From Streptomyces sp. BA2 (GTDB taxonomy: Bacteria; Actinomycetota; Actinomycetes; Streptomycetales; Streptomycetaceae): a stretch of 64,000 nucleotides of DNA. Below the pieces are notes generated by a model that was not told the origin of the DNA, made no database searches, and was given only the letters and a program-made list of their open reading frames with translations. The stretch spans positions 558,001-622,000 of the forward strand of contig NZ_WSRO01000002.1 in NCBI RefSeq assembly GCF_009769735.1, read 5' to 3'. Position 1 is the first letter of the stretch; each line of letters starts with the position of its first letter. The translations under genes were made by a program, and so were the position numbers. Shown piece by piece: positions 6,747 through 16,266 of the stretch.

Positions 6747-8144
6747 ATGATCAGCCAGTGGCAGCTGCGGGCCGCCTTCGCCGCCCGGCTCTCGGAGATG
6801 TACGGGCGGGAAGTCCCGGCCTACAACACCCTCGTGGACGTCTCGCGCGAAGTGAACGAGGACGCCTTGCGCGCGCAGGGCGCCGATGCCGAACGGCTCG
6901 GTTCCATCAGCCGGGTCACGGCGGAGCGGCACGGCGCCATCCGTGTGGGCACTCCCACCGAACTGCGCCACGTCGCCCGGATCTTCGGCGCGCTCGGCAT
7001 GCGTCCGGTCGGCTTCTACGACCTGCGGGAGGCGGCCGCGAGCGCGGTGCCTGTCGTGTCGACGGCGTTCCGTCCGGTGGACGCCGAGGAGTTGGCGCGC
7101 AACCCCTTCCGGGTCTTCACCTCGCTGCTCACGCCCGCGGACCCACGCTTCTTCGACGCCGAGCTGCGCTCCCGCCTGGAGACGTTCCTGGCCGGGCGCG
7201 AGCTGTTCCCTCCGGAGCTGCTCGCCCTGGCGGACCGGGCCGAGGCAGAGTGTGAACTGCCCGAGGCGGATGCCGAGCGCTTCCTCCAACTCGCCGTCCA
7301 GGCCTTCGAGCTGTCCACCGAACCGATCGACAAGTCCTGGTACGAGGAGTTGGAAAGGGTATCGGCGGTCGCCGCGGACATCGGGGGCGTCCGCTCCACC
7401 CACATCAACCACCTCACCCCGCGCGTCCTGGACATCGACGAGCTGTACCGGCGCATGACCGACCGCGGCATCGAGATGATCGACACCATCCAGGGCCCGC
7501 CCGGCTGGAAGGGCCCCGACCTGCTGCTGCGCCAGACGTCCTTCCGTGCCCTCGCCGAACCGCGCGCCCTGCGCCTGGCCGACGGCAGCGTGACCCGCGG
7601 CGCCCTGCGGGTGCGGTTCGGCGAGGTCGAGGCCCGCGGAATCGCCCTCACCCCGGCGGGCCGCGCGCTCTACGACCGCCTGCTCACCCTCGCCGACGCC
7701 GAGACCGCCCGACGCCCCGCGGCCGATCGCACCGAAGTGGCCCGCGCCCTGTGGAGCGCACACGTACCGGCCACCGAGCGGGAGCTCGCCGCACAGGAGC
7801 TGGCCTACTTCACCTACCGCGCCACACCAGACCGTCCACACGACGGCACCCAACCTCCCGCCACCATCGACGCGTTGGAGAGCCGAGGCTGGGTGCGGGC
7901 CGACCCTGTCGTCTACGAGGACTTCCTGCCGCGCTCAGCCGCCGGCATCTTCCAGTCCAACCTCAGCGGCGAGGGATCGCGGAACACCGAGCAGGAAGGC
8001 ACCGCGTACGACAGTGACTGGCTCTCCGGCGCCATCGGCCGCGAGGTCCTCGACCCGTACGCCCTGTACGAACACCAGCAGAGTCTCTCGATCACCCAGA
8101 TCGGCCGCGAACTGGGCCTCGACATCGACGGCACCCACGACTGA
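6747..8144 (+). CDS. hglS: 2-oxoadipate dioxygenase/decarboxylase (HglS/YdcJ, DUF1338 family)
   Basis: This 465-residue protein is a full-length DUF1338 enzyme. Characterised members are Fe(II) enzymes that convert 2-oxoadipate to D-2-hydroxyglutarate and CO2 in lysine catabolism. The expected metal ligands are visible: His in ERHGAIRVG (with the substrate-binding Arg four residues on), His in STHINHLTPR, and Glu in RFGEVEARGIALT. The C-terminal RSAAGIFQSNL segment is also typical. The ATG at 6747 follows GAAAGG; the upstream in-frame extension overlaps the previous gene and is ignored. It lies 40 bp after the FAD oxidoreductase gene and is the strongest evidence that this operon degrades lysine through 2-aminoadipate and 2-oxoadipate. 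Confidence 0.9.
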   Translation: MISQWQLRAAFAARLSEMYGREVPAYNTLVDVSREVNEDALRAQGADAERLGSISRVTAERHGAIRVGTPTELRHVARIFGALGMRPVGFYDLREAAASAVPVVSTAFRPVDAEELARNPFRVFTSLLTPADPRFFDAELRSRLETFLAGRELFPPELLALADRAEAECELPEADAERFLQLAVQAFELSTEPIDKSWYEELERVSAVAADIGGVRSTHINHLTPRVLDIDELYRRMTDRGIEMIDTIQGPPGWKGPDLLLRQTSFRALAEPRALRLADGSVTRGALRVRFGEVEARGIALTPAGRALYDRLLTLADAETARRPAADRTEVARALWSAHVPATERELAAQELAYFTYRATPDRPHDGTQPPATIDALESRGWVRADPVVYEDFLPRSAAGIFQSNLSGEGSRNTEQEGTAYDSDWLSGAIGREVLDPYALYEHQQSLSITQIGRELGLDIDGTHD

Positions 8145-8165
8145 CCCTGCCCCCGACCCACAGAC

Positions 8166-8200
8166 CTCACCTCACCTCACCTCACCTCACCTCACCTCAC
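8166..8200. repeat. Pentanucleotide microsatellite (CTCAC)x7
   Basis: Seven perfect CTCAC units fill the gap between hglS and the aldehyde dehydrogenase gene. They end 12 bp before the ATG, immediately upstream of the CAGGGAG ribosome site. Length change by slippage would alter the 5' context of the dehydrogenase message without touching a reading frame. Confidence 0.95.
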
Positions 8201-8212
8201 CCAGGGAGCATC

Positions 8213-9742
<1,530 letters not shown>

Positions 9743-9771
9743 GGGGCTGGAGGCACCTCTGCGCCGGACAG

Positions 9772-9810
9772 GCGGTGCCCCTTGGTATGGGGGTCGCCAA
9801 GGGGCACCGC
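9772..9810 (+). terminator. Hairpin terminator after the lysine-catabolic operon
   Basis: GCGGTGCCCCTTGG (9772-9785) and its exact complement (9797-9810) form a 14-bp stem with an 11-nt loop, 30 bp after the dehydrogenase stop. There is no U-tract, as is frequent in Streptomyces terminators. The small leftward gene ending at 9839 lies opposite, so the hairpin could serve both strands. Confidence 0.75.
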
Positions 9811-9838
9811 TGAACGCTGCCCAGGGCTGTTCAAGCCC

Positions 9839-9964
9839 TCAAAGGTCGCGCCGGAAAAGCTCCACGATCACCGCCCAGAGGGCGCGGCCCACCAGGGCCG
9901 CCGTGATGCGTGTCGCGAGATCCTGCCCCACCTTTGTCCGCATGGACGACTTGCGCTCGGCCAT
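9839..9964 (-). CDS. Small hydrophobic protein (41 aa), unknown
   Basis: The ATG at 9964 is preceded by an unusually strong ribosome site (GAGGAGGAGAT), the main reason to call the gene. The product begins MAERKSSMRTKVGQDL and ends with an amphipathic/hydrophobic helix (AALVGRALWAVIVELF) followed by RRDL. It could be a single-pass membrane peptide. An internal Met at position 8 is an alternative start. No family recognised. Confidence 0.55.
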   Translation of the reverse strand: MAERKSSMRTKVGQDLATRITAALVGRALWAVIVELFRRDL

Positions 9965-10101
9965 ATCTCCTCCTCTCGGTTCCGGGGCGCCCAACCCGGC
10001 CGCCGTATGACGGCCGACCCCGGGCGCCCCTCCCCCAACGCGAGAAAGAGACGAGGGCAACATACCTATGGATGGCGGGAGTTCGGAAGTGGAACTCTTG
10101 A

Positions 10102-11136
10102 TCAGGGGGCGAGGGAGATGCCGGCGGCGACGGGAAGGTGGTCGCTGCCCGTGGCGGGCAGCGTCCGGACGTGGGTGACCGTCGCCGAGCGCGCCATGAT
10201 GTGGTCGATCCGCGAGACCGGGAAGGACGCGGGCCAGCTGAAGGCGAAGTCCCGTCCCACCGAGTCCAGACGTGTGGTGACCGGGTCGAGGCCACGGTCG
10301 TCCACCGTGCCGTTGAGGTCACCCAGCAGGATCACCTTCTCCAGCGCCTCGGCGGCCAGTACCGCACCCAACAGGTCGGCGCTCTCGTCCCGTCGCCCGG
10401 AGCTGAAGCCGTGCCACTGGACGCGCACCGAGGGCAAGTGGGCGACGTACACCGCGACATCACCCCATGGCGTACGAGCTTTCGCCCTCATCCCGCGGTT
10501 CCAGTCCTTCCCGACCCCCTCCGGCCTGATGTCCACCGCCCTGATGTCCGTCAGCGGATGCTTCGACCAGAGGCCGACCGTGCCCCTCACCGCCCGGTAG
10601 GGATACTCCGGGGCCAGCTCCCGCTCGTACGTCCGCAGCGCAGTCGGCGTCAGCTCCTCCAGGGCTATGAGATCCGGGCCTGAGTCGCTCAGGGCGCGGG
10701 CCGTGCCCGCGGGGTCGGTGTTCACGTCGCTGACGTTGTGCTGGACGGCCGTGATGTCGTGGCTGCCATCGTCCCCGGCGGTCACCCGCCCGCCGAAGAG
10801 GATCCCCCAGGCGGCCACCGGCAGCAGCAGGGCCGCCAGTGCCAGGGCCGATCGGCGCAGCAGGGCCAGGGCGAGCAACAGGGGAACGGCCAGGCCGAGC
10901 CAGGGCAGGAACGTCTCAAGGAGGCTGCCGAAGCGGCCGACGGTGTTGGGCACGGCGGAGTGGAACGCCAGCAGGGCCGCGGTCAGGACGGCGAGCGCCG
11001 CGAGAATCCGGCCGCGCGTCCAGGGGGACCTGCCTTTCGCGTCCACTCCCCGCCGCAGCCGGGCGCCGCGGCCCGGCCACCGCCGCAGGCGCGGATTCCG
11101 CGTCTCCGGCGCCGCCCCGCTGTCCAGCCGCTCCAC
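10102..11136 (-). CDS. Membrane-anchored endonuclease/exonuclease/phosphatase-family protein, VanJ-like
   Basis: The 344-residue product has a basic cytoplasmic N-terminus, three closely spaced membrane helices (about residues 45-110) and an extracytoplasmic EEP-fold catalytic domain. EEP motifs are visible: QHNVSDVN (metal Asn), LIALEELTP (metal Glu), VILLGDLNGTV (D-x-N) and ATGSDHLPV (catalytic SDH). This architecture matches Streptomyces VanJ and related membrane phosphatases linked to teicoplanin resistance, thought to act on undecaprenyl-linked phosphates. The GTG at 11136 follows AGGGGAG. It is monocistronic and divergent from the cupin gene. A role in lipid-carrier recycling is an inference; no van genes adjoin, though a VanX-like gene occurs about 17 kb away. 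Confidence 0.8.
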   Translation of the reverse strand: MERLDSGAAPETRNPRLRRWPGRGARLRRGVDAKGRSPWTRGRILAALAVLTAALLAFHSAVPNTVGRFGSLLETFLPWLGLAVPLLLALALLRRSALALAALLLPVAAWGILFGGRVTAGDDGSHDITAVQHNVSDVNTDPAGTARALSDSGPDLIALEELTPTALRTYERELAPEYPYRAVRGTVGLWSKHPLTDIRAVDIRPEGVGKDWNRGMRAKARTPWGDVAVYVAHLPSVRVQWHGFSSGRRDESADLLGAVLAAEALEKVILLGDLNGTVDDRGLDPVTTRLDSVGRDFAFSWPASFPVSRIDHIMARSATVTHVRTLPATGSDHLPVAAGISLAP

Positions 11137-11267
11137 TGAGCTCCCCTGTCTCCCCCCGCTCCCCGGCTGTGAGCGTCGCGTGGCTGGAAGGACGCCACCA
11201 TCGGGTGATCAGGTTCCGGCCGCCGGATGCGGGGCACGCGGGCAAAGGGAAGACTGGGGACCGCGTG

Positions 11268-11309
11268 TCCATACACGCGTGTCCGCACACGCGAGTCCGC
11301 ACACGCCCG
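11268..11309. repeat. 14-bp imperfect triplicate upstream of the cupin gene
   Basis: Three tandem units (TCCATACACGCGTG, TCCGCACACGCGAG, TCCGCACACGCCCG) lie between the divergent VanJ-like and cupin genes. The first unit and the next base contain the palindrome ACACGCGTGT (11273-11282). The array ends 26 bp before the cupin GTG, so it may be a repeated operator or a slippage product. Confidence 0.8.
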
Positions 11310-11335
11310 TCCGCTCTCCGTCGAAGGGACCTGCA

Positions 11336-11656
11336 GTGGCCGACCTCTACGCCCTCGTCGGAGAGCACCTCGAAAAGGCCCGCGCCGCCGCGCACGGGCG
11401 CAGCGCCGAGTTGCTCCTGCACGACGGTCCGCTGCGCCAGAGCCTCATCGTGCTCATCAACGGACACGAGCTGAGCGAGCACGAGACGCCCACGGCCGCG
11501 ACCCTGTTCGTCCTGCGCGGGCGGGTCGGGCTCACCACTGCGAGCGATACGCTCGAACTGGGCGAGGGTGAGTTCGCGCCCATCCCGCACGAGCGCCACG
11601 GCCTGACCGCGCTGGCCGACTCGGCCGTCATCCTGACGGCCGTCACCGAGGTCTGA
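11336..11656 (+). CDS. Small cupin-domain protein
   Basis: The 106-residue product is a single beta-barrel cupin. ELSEHETPTAATLFVLRGRV supplies the first cupin motif region and GEGEFAPIPHERHGLTALAD the second, including the usual His. The GTG at 11336 follows GAAGGGA. Stand-alone cupins of this type bind a metal or a small ligand and often protect against or sense small molecules; no substrate can be assigned. A 14-bp triplicate lies just upstream. The long in-frame upstream extension is antisense to the VanJ-like gene and is not coding. Confidence 0.8.
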   Translation: MADLYALVGEHLEKARAAAHGRSAELLLHDGPLRQSLIVLINGHELSEHETPTAATLFVLRGRVGLTTASDTLELGEGEFAPIPHERHGLTALADSAVILTAVTEV

Positions 11657-11681
11657 AGTCTGAAGTTCCGAGCAGGCGGCG

Positions 11682-12251
11682 CTACGCCGCCGCGATGCCC
11701 TTGAGCCACTCCTCGACGGCGACGACCTCCGCCCACTGCGGAAACAGTTTCCCGATCAGGAGCGCGTGCACCTCGGGGTCCAGGTCGAGGCAGGCGTCCG
11801 ACAGGACGGTGAGTCCGAGGTCCCGGTCGTTCGCGTGACACGCGGTGTGCAGCACTACGCCGCTGGTGGCGATGCCGGTGAGAACGAGGTTGTTGATGTC
11901 GCGCGCCCTGAGCACCAGGTCCAGGTCACTGCCCGAGAACGCGCTCCCGCGCCGCTTGGTGACCACGGTGTCGCCCGGCCGAGGCGCGATGTCGGGGTGG
12001 ATCTCGGTGCCGGGCTCGCCCTCGATGTGCAGACCCGCTCGCGCCACTGCCGTGAGCGCCTTGTTGCGGGTGCTGACGTCCGGATAGCCCGGCCGTAACG
12101 CGATGGCCACGTAGATCACGGGGATGTCCGCCGCGCGGGCGCCGTCGATCGCACGGCGCAGGCGCGGCAGATATCCCGAGCCGTCGTCGGCGAGGTCCAC
12201 GATCTCGCGCTGGACGTCCATCACGAGGAGGGCGCTGTTCCTGTTCGCCAT
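11682..12251 (-). CDS. Isochorismatase-fold hydrolase lacking the canonical catalytic cysteine
   Basis: This 189-residue alpha/beta protein has the family Asp (ALLVMDVQREIVD, near residue 11) and the Lys/Arg element (VVTKRRGSAFSGSDL). The nucleophile region reads NLVLTGIATSGVVLHTACHA, with Val where cysteine hydrolases such as nicotinamidase carry Cys in the T-x-x-C-V motif. A Cys a few residues later (TAC) is out of register. The protein could be a non-cysteine isochorismatase-type enzyme or a binding protein. The ATG at 12251 follows GAAGGGA. It starts 17 bp after the RidA gene and is probably cotranscribed with it. Confidence 0.8.
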   Translation of the reverse strand: MANRNSALLVMDVQREIVDLADDGSGYLPRLRRAIDGARAADIPVIYVAIALRPGYPDVSTRNKALTAVARAGLHIEGEPGTEIHPDIAPRPGDTVVTKRRGSAFSGSDLDLVLRARDINNLVLTGIATSGVVLHTACHANDRDLGLTVLSDACLDLDPEVHALLIGKLFPQWAEVVAVEEWLKGIAAA

Positions 12252-12268
12252 GGCTGTCGTCCCTTCGT

Positions 12269-12673
12269 TCACGGCCGTACCGCCACCGCATCCACCTCGA
12301 ACAGCATCCCCGGCAGCGCGAGCGAGGCCACACCGCTCAGCGTCTGCGCGGGGAGCCGGTCGCCGAAGCGGGCGTGCAGCGCCTTGCCCAGGGCCTCCAG
12401 TTTGTCCAGGTCGTGGTCGACGATGAAGGTGCCGAGCCGTACCACGTGCTCGTATCCGAGGCCGACCCCTTCCAGGGCCGACAGCAGCCTGTCGAAGGCC
12501 AGGTCCACCTGGGCGGCGAAGGCGCCGGGCACAGGGGCTCCGGTGGCGTCGGAGGCGTACTGGCCGCCGATGAAGACGAGTTCGCCGGGTGCCGATGCGG
12601 CGTGGCTGTAGCCGAACGGCGTCGGGTCGTGGAGGGTGTCCGGGTTCGTGATCGTGCGCTGATCGTTCGTCAT
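12269..12673 (-). CDS. RidA/YjgF-family enamine/imine deaminase-like protein
   Basis: This 134-residue protein has the RidA fold: PFGYSHAASAPGELVFIGGQ at the N-terminus, the middle RLLSALEGVGLGYEHVVRLG, and the C-terminal PGMLFEVDAVAVRP. RidA proteins hydrolyse reactive enamine/imine intermediates, usually from PLP enzymes. The active-site Arg of the RidA subgroup is normally at about position 105 in an xR(x)xV motif; here the region reads PAQTLSGVASLALPG without Arg, so it belongs to a divergent Rid subgroup. Start at 12673 (MTNDQRT) with a weak GGAG. It forms a two-gene unit with the isochorismatase-fold gene. Confidence 0.82.
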   Translation of the reverse strand: MTNDQRTITNPDTLHDPTPFGYSHAASAPGELVFIGGQYASDATGAPVPGAFAAQVDLAFDRLLSALEGVGLGYEHVVRLGTFIVDHDLDKLEALGKALHARFGDRLPAQTLSGVASLALPGMLFEVDAVAVRP

Positions 12674-12763
12674 GTCTGCTCGAACTCCGGCGGGGGCCCG
12701 CCCATTCCGCGAGGGCGGAGCCAATCGCCGCCCGGTGTGATCCCGGTGCGATCATGGCGCGTG

Positions 12764-13315
12764 ATGAATGCCGATGAAGAGTGTGCCGAGCGCGAGGCCG
12801 CGGGGGACGGATGGCCGGACATACCGGGTGACACCGCGCTCACCATCAAGCTCCCCGAAGCCGACCCGCTGGTCCGGGCGGGGTTCCCGGCCCATGTGAC
12901 GGTGCTCTACCCCTTCGTGCACGAGAGCCGCCTCGACGCCGCGGCCCGCCGCGAACTGTCCGGTCTCTTCGCCGGGCACGACGCCTTCACTCTGACCTTC
13001 GCCGAGTTCGCCCGCTATCCCGGTGTGCTCTACCTCGACCCGTGGCCGCACGCCCCGGTCACTGCCCTGACCAAGGACCTCACCGAGCTCTGGCCGGAGG
13101 CCGTGCCCTACCGGGGGATCTTCGACCCCCCGCTCACCCCGCATCTGACGGTCGCGAACAGCGAGGGCCCCGCGACCCAGGACGCCGCGTACGACGCGTT
13201 GCAGGCCGAACTGGAACCCCTGCTGCCGCTGAGCTGCCGTGTCCGCGCGGTACACCTCATCGCCTGGGACGGCACACGCTGGCAGGACCGCGCCGAGTAC
13301 CGCCTCGGCTCGTGA
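12764..13315 (+). CDS. 2H phosphoesterase (2'-5' RNA ligase/LigT-like) family protein
   Basis: This 183-residue protein carries the two H-x-T-h motifs of the 2H superfamily: FPAHVTVLYPF near residue 45 and LTPHLTVANSEG near residue 128. They form the active site for 2',3'-cyclic or 2'-5' phosphodiester chemistry. The start could be ATG 12764 or the GTG directly before it; neither has a strong ribosome site. It is divergent from the RidA gene. The substrate is unknown; RNA or nucleotide-derivative cyclic phosphates are typical for the family. Confidence 0.82.
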   Translation: MNADEECAEREAAGDGWPDIPGDTALTIKLPEADPLVRAGFPAHVTVLYPFVHESRLDAAARRELSGLFAGHDAFTLTFAEFARYPGVLYLDPWPHAPVTALTKDLTELWPEAVPYRGIFDPPLTPHLTVANSEGPATQDAAYDALQAELEPLLPLSCRVRAVHLIAWDGTRWQDRAEYRLGS

Positions 13316-13638
13316 TCGCGGAAGCCTCGCGGCCCGAGATGCGGGACTCCCTTTTCGGCGATATGCCTGACTCACCGGAACTGATTCCGCGACCTCGCGG
13401 ACTCCCCTTCCTCGGCGTCCTCGTCTACCTCATCGCCCGTGGCCGCAGCATGGGCGAGCGGGATGTGGCGCAGGCCAAGGAGCAGGAGCAGGCGTTCCGC
13501 GCCTACGTACAGAAGGCGGCCGGCTCAGGGCCGGGTGGCGGTCACGTCGACGAGCTGGCGCGGCTCGCCGAGCTGAGGAAGAACGGCGACATCACCGCCG
13601 AGGAGTACGAGAAGGCCAAGGCGAAGGTCCTGGCCTGA
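13312..13638 (+). CDS. SHOCT-domain membrane protein, N-terminally truncated
   Basis: The C-terminal part is typical of Streptomyces PLDc_N/SHOCT proteins: GLPFLGVLVYLIARGRSMGE (second membrane helix), a glutamate-rich linker, then VDELARLAELRKNGDITAEE and YEKAKAKVLA (SHOCT). The usual first membrane helix (about 35 residues) is missing and replaced by an unrelated hydrophilic stretch. Possible starts are GTG 13312 (overlapping the 2H gene stop) or ATG 13339; neither has a clear ribosome site. It is either a shortened functional gene or a 5'-deleted pseudogene. It ends 4 bp before the convergent P450 gene. Confidence 0.6.
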   Translation: MIAEASRPEMRDSLFGDMPDSPELIPRPRGLPFLGVLVYLIARGRSMGERDVAQAKEQEQAFRAYVQKAAGSGPGGGHVDELARLAELRKNGDITAEEYEKAKAKVLA

Positions 13639-13642
13639 CCGG

Positions 13643-14908
13643 CTACGGTCGGCGGGCGCCCACGCGCACGGGGAGTTTCTGCACGCTGTTCCCCACGAAA
13701 GAGGCGTGGCGGGGCAGGTCGGGTTCCGGGACGGCCAGGTCGAGGTCGGGGAAGCGGCTGAAGAGCTGCTCCAGGGCGATGGTGGCTTCCATGCGGGCCA
13801 GCGGTGCGCCCATGCAGAAGTGCGCGCCGTGGCCCAGGGACAGGTGCCGGGTGGTGGTGTTGTCGCGGGTGATGTCGAAGCGGTCGGCGTCGGGGCCGTG
13901 CGCCTGCTTGTCGCGGCCCGCCGCGGAGTAGCCGGCCAGGACAGGGGTGCCCTTGGGGATGACCGTGCCGTCGAGTGTGAGGTCACGGGTCGGGTAGCGG
14001 AAGGGGAAGTAGCTGACGGGGCTGTCCCAGCGCAGGGTCTCTTCCACCACGTCCGCCCAGCTCACCTTGCCGGCCTTGGCCAGGGCGAGCTGTTCGCGGT
14101 GGGTGCACAGGGCGCGTACGGCGTTGGTGATGAGGTTGAGGGTGGTCTCGTGCCCGGCGATGATCGTGAGCATCAGGGTGCCGAGCAGCTCGTGCGGGCT
14201 GAGCCGGTCGCCGTTCTCCTCACGGGCCGCGATCAGGGCGCTGGTCAGGTCGTCGCCGGGGCTGGCGGCGCGGGCGGTGGCGACCGCTCCGAGGACTTCC
14301 ACCATCTCCCGGTTGGCGGCCATCGCCTCTTCGGGGCCGATGTCGGTGGCGACGATCTGGTTCGACAGGTGGTGCAGCCGGTCGTGGTACTCGGCGTCCA
14401 CGCCCAGGAGTTCGCAGATGACCCCCATGGGCAGCGGCAGTGCGAAGTGTTTGCGGAGGTCGGCCACGCCGTCGCCCGCCGCGGCCTCTTCCAGGTTGTC
14501 GAGCAGCTCGGTCGTCAGGGCCGTGATCCGCGGCTGGAGCTCCGCCACCCGGCGCGCGGTGAACGCCTTGCCCATCAGGGAGCGCAGCCTGCGGTGGTCG
14601 GTGCCGTCGGCGGTGGTCATGCCCTGCACCGTCGCGAACGTCTTCAGGGGCCAGCCGTCGGCTATCTCGCCTGCCTGCAGCGCGGCGAAGTGCTGTGCGT
14701 TCTTGGCGACATCGGGGTGCGCGAGGAACTCCTTGAGCGCGTCATGGCCGAGGACCGCCATGCCCTGTACGTCACCGGGCAGCACCACCGGCGTGACGGC
14801 GCCGCGGGACAGGAGCCGGGCGTTGTCCGCGTGCGGGCAGCCGCCGGCCGGGTCGAAGCGGTGCGGCCGGCTTGCTGCGGCGTCGGTGTTCACCGGTGAC
14901 GTGTTCAA
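13643..14908 (-). CDS. Cytochrome P450, second P450 of the conservon (CYP154/CYP107-like)
   Basis: This 421-residue P450 has all catalytic motifs: I-helix LTIIAGHETTLNL, the EXXR motif in VVEETLRWDSPV, and the heme loop LSLGHGAHFCMGAPLARM. The TTG start at 14908 is supported by CCAGGAGAG; a GTG at 14893 is the alternative. It lies 60 bp after the cvnE-type P450 and is last in the conservon. In S. coelicolor, conservons with a CYP157 member are commonly followed by a CYP154 member, so CYP154 is the likely family. Substrate unknown; electrons could come from either ferredoxin reductase in this window. Confidence 0.88.
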   Translation of the reverse strand: MNTSPVNTDAAASRPHRFDPAGGCPHADNARLLSRGAVTPVVLPGDVQGMAVLGHDALKEFLAHPDVAKNAQHFAALQAGEIADGWPLKTFATVQGMTTADGTDHRRLRSLMGKAFTARRVAELQPRITALTTELLDNLEEAAAGDGVADLRKHFALPLPMGVICELLGVDAEYHDRLHHLSNQIVATDIGPEEAMAANREMVEVLGAVATARAASPGDDLTSALIAAREENGDRLSPHELLGTLMLTIIAGHETTLNLITNAVRALCTHREQLALAKAGKVSWADVVEETLRWDSPVSYFPFRYPTRDLTLDGTVIPKGTPVLAGYSAAGRDKQAHGPDADRFDITRDNTTTRHLSLGHGAHFCMGAPLARMEATIALEQLFSRFPDLDLAVPEPDLPRHASFVGNSVQKLPVRVGARRP

Positions 14909-14967
14909 CGGGCTCTCCTGGTCGAGGGGGCGGGTCGGCCGCGGCCGATGGCTGACGGGGTGGCCGG

Positions 14968-16266
14968 TCAGAGCACGGCCTGGGCCTCCGGCAAGGGTGC
15001 CGAATGCTGCGACAGGACAGGGGCGGTGAAGCGGACGGGGAGCGCGGCGAGTCCCCTGCTCCAGGGTGACTTGATCCACTCCAGTTCGTCCTGCGGGATG
15101 GCCAGTTCGAGGTCGGGAAGGCGGTGGCGGATCGTGTCCACGGCGGTACGGGTGATGAGCCGGGCCGGGTCCTGGGCGGGGCAGATGTGCGGGCCCGCGC
15201 CGAAGGCCAGGTGCGAGCGGTTGCCCACGACCGGTGCGCCGTCGTCCGGGAGGATCTGCGGGTCCGCGTTGGCGCCCGCCAGACCGAGGATGAGCATGTC
15301 GCCGGTGCGGACGGACTGCCCGCCGAAGGTCATGTCCCGGGTGGCATAGCGGGCGGGGAAGTTCTGGGTGGGCGGGAAGCGCCACAGGACCAGGTCGAGT
15401 GCGTCGTCCACGCTGAGGTGGCCGCCGGTCAGCGAGGAGCGGAACTGCGGGTCGCACAGCAGGATGCGCAGAGTGGTGGCGATCCAGTTGACGGTGGTCT
15501 GGTTGCCCGCGACGAACATGACGACGAGGTTGTGCAGGACCTCTTCGTCGGTGAGCCGGGCCGGGTGGTGCAGCAGGGCCGACGTGATGTCGTTGCCGCG
15601 GCGGCGCCGCTTCTCCTCGATCAGCTGGAGCAGGATCGCGCCCATGCGCTTGCTGGCGTCGGCGGAGTCAGCGGTGGCGGCGACGGTTCCGGCGACGGCC
15701 TCCACCAGGTGACGCCCTGTCTGTTCGTCCACGCCGAGCAGCGCGGTGATGACGCGCATCGGCAGCTTGCGCGCGTAGTCGGCCACCAGGTCGGCCTCGC
15801 TGCGCTCCGCGAACGACACGATCACCTGCTCGGCGGCGGCCCGCACGGAGCGCCGCAGTTCGTGGCCGTTGATCCCGGCCAGCGCGGCGGAGACGGCGGC
15901 GCGCATCCTGCGGTGCTGCTGTCCGTCGGCGAACAGCAGGGCAGGGCGCCAGCCCACCATGGGCAGGATCGGTGAGTCGGCGGGCACACGGCCTTCCCGC
16001 AGCAGGCTCCAGCGGCGCGGGTCGTGCGAGAAATCCTGCTCGTCGCGGGTCAGTTGGAGCACTTCGCGGTGGCCGATGACGAGCCAGGCGTCGACGCCTG
16101 GGGCGATGGCGACGGGCGCCACCGGCCCGTGGTCGCGGCGCAGTTGCTCGTACAGGGCGGGCAGGGCGTCGCCGTCGAGGTCGGGTCCGTGCAACGCGGT
16201 CGGCGCCGGAGCTCCGGTGACCGGGCAGCGGGCGGGCGGTCCGGCCGCGGCGTGGGGCGAGGTCAT
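14968..16266 (-). CDS. cvnE: Conservon cytochrome P450 CvnE, CYP157-like, without a canonical EXXR motif
   Basis: This 432-residue P450 has a recognisable heme loop (LAFGAGPHICPAQDPARLI, CPxQ as in CYP157). The I-helix reads VMFVAGNQTTVNW rather than AG-D/H-ET, and the K-helix reads ALDLVLWRFPP, where Glu and Arg of EXXR are replaced by Asp and Trp. Loss of EXXR is a known peculiarity of Streptomyces CYP157. Its ATG overlaps the stop of cvnD by 4 bp (ATGA), so it is translationally coupled to the GTPase. The role in the complex is unknown; it may be a heme sensor as much as a monooxygenase. Confidence 0.9.
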   Translation of the reverse strand: MTSPHAAAGPPARCPVTGAPAPTALHGPDLDGDALPALYEQLRRDHGPVAPVAIAPGVDAWLVIGHREVLQLTRDEQDFSHDPRRWSLLREGRVPADSPILPMVGWRPALLFADGQQHRRMRAAVSAALAGINGHELRRSVRAAAEQVIVSFAERSEADLVADYARKLPMRVITALLGVDEQTGRHLVEAVAGTVAATADSADASKRMGAILLQLIEEKRRRRGNDITSALLHHPARLTDEEVLHNLVVMFVAGNQTTVNWIATTLRILLCDPQFRSSLTGGHLSVDDALDLVLWRFPPTQNFPARYATRDMTFGGQSVRTGDMLILGLAGANADPQILPDDGAPVVGNRSHLAFGAGPHICPAQDPARLITRTAVDTIRHRLPDLELAIPQDELEWIKSPWSRGLAALPVRFTAPVLSQHSAPLPEAQAVL

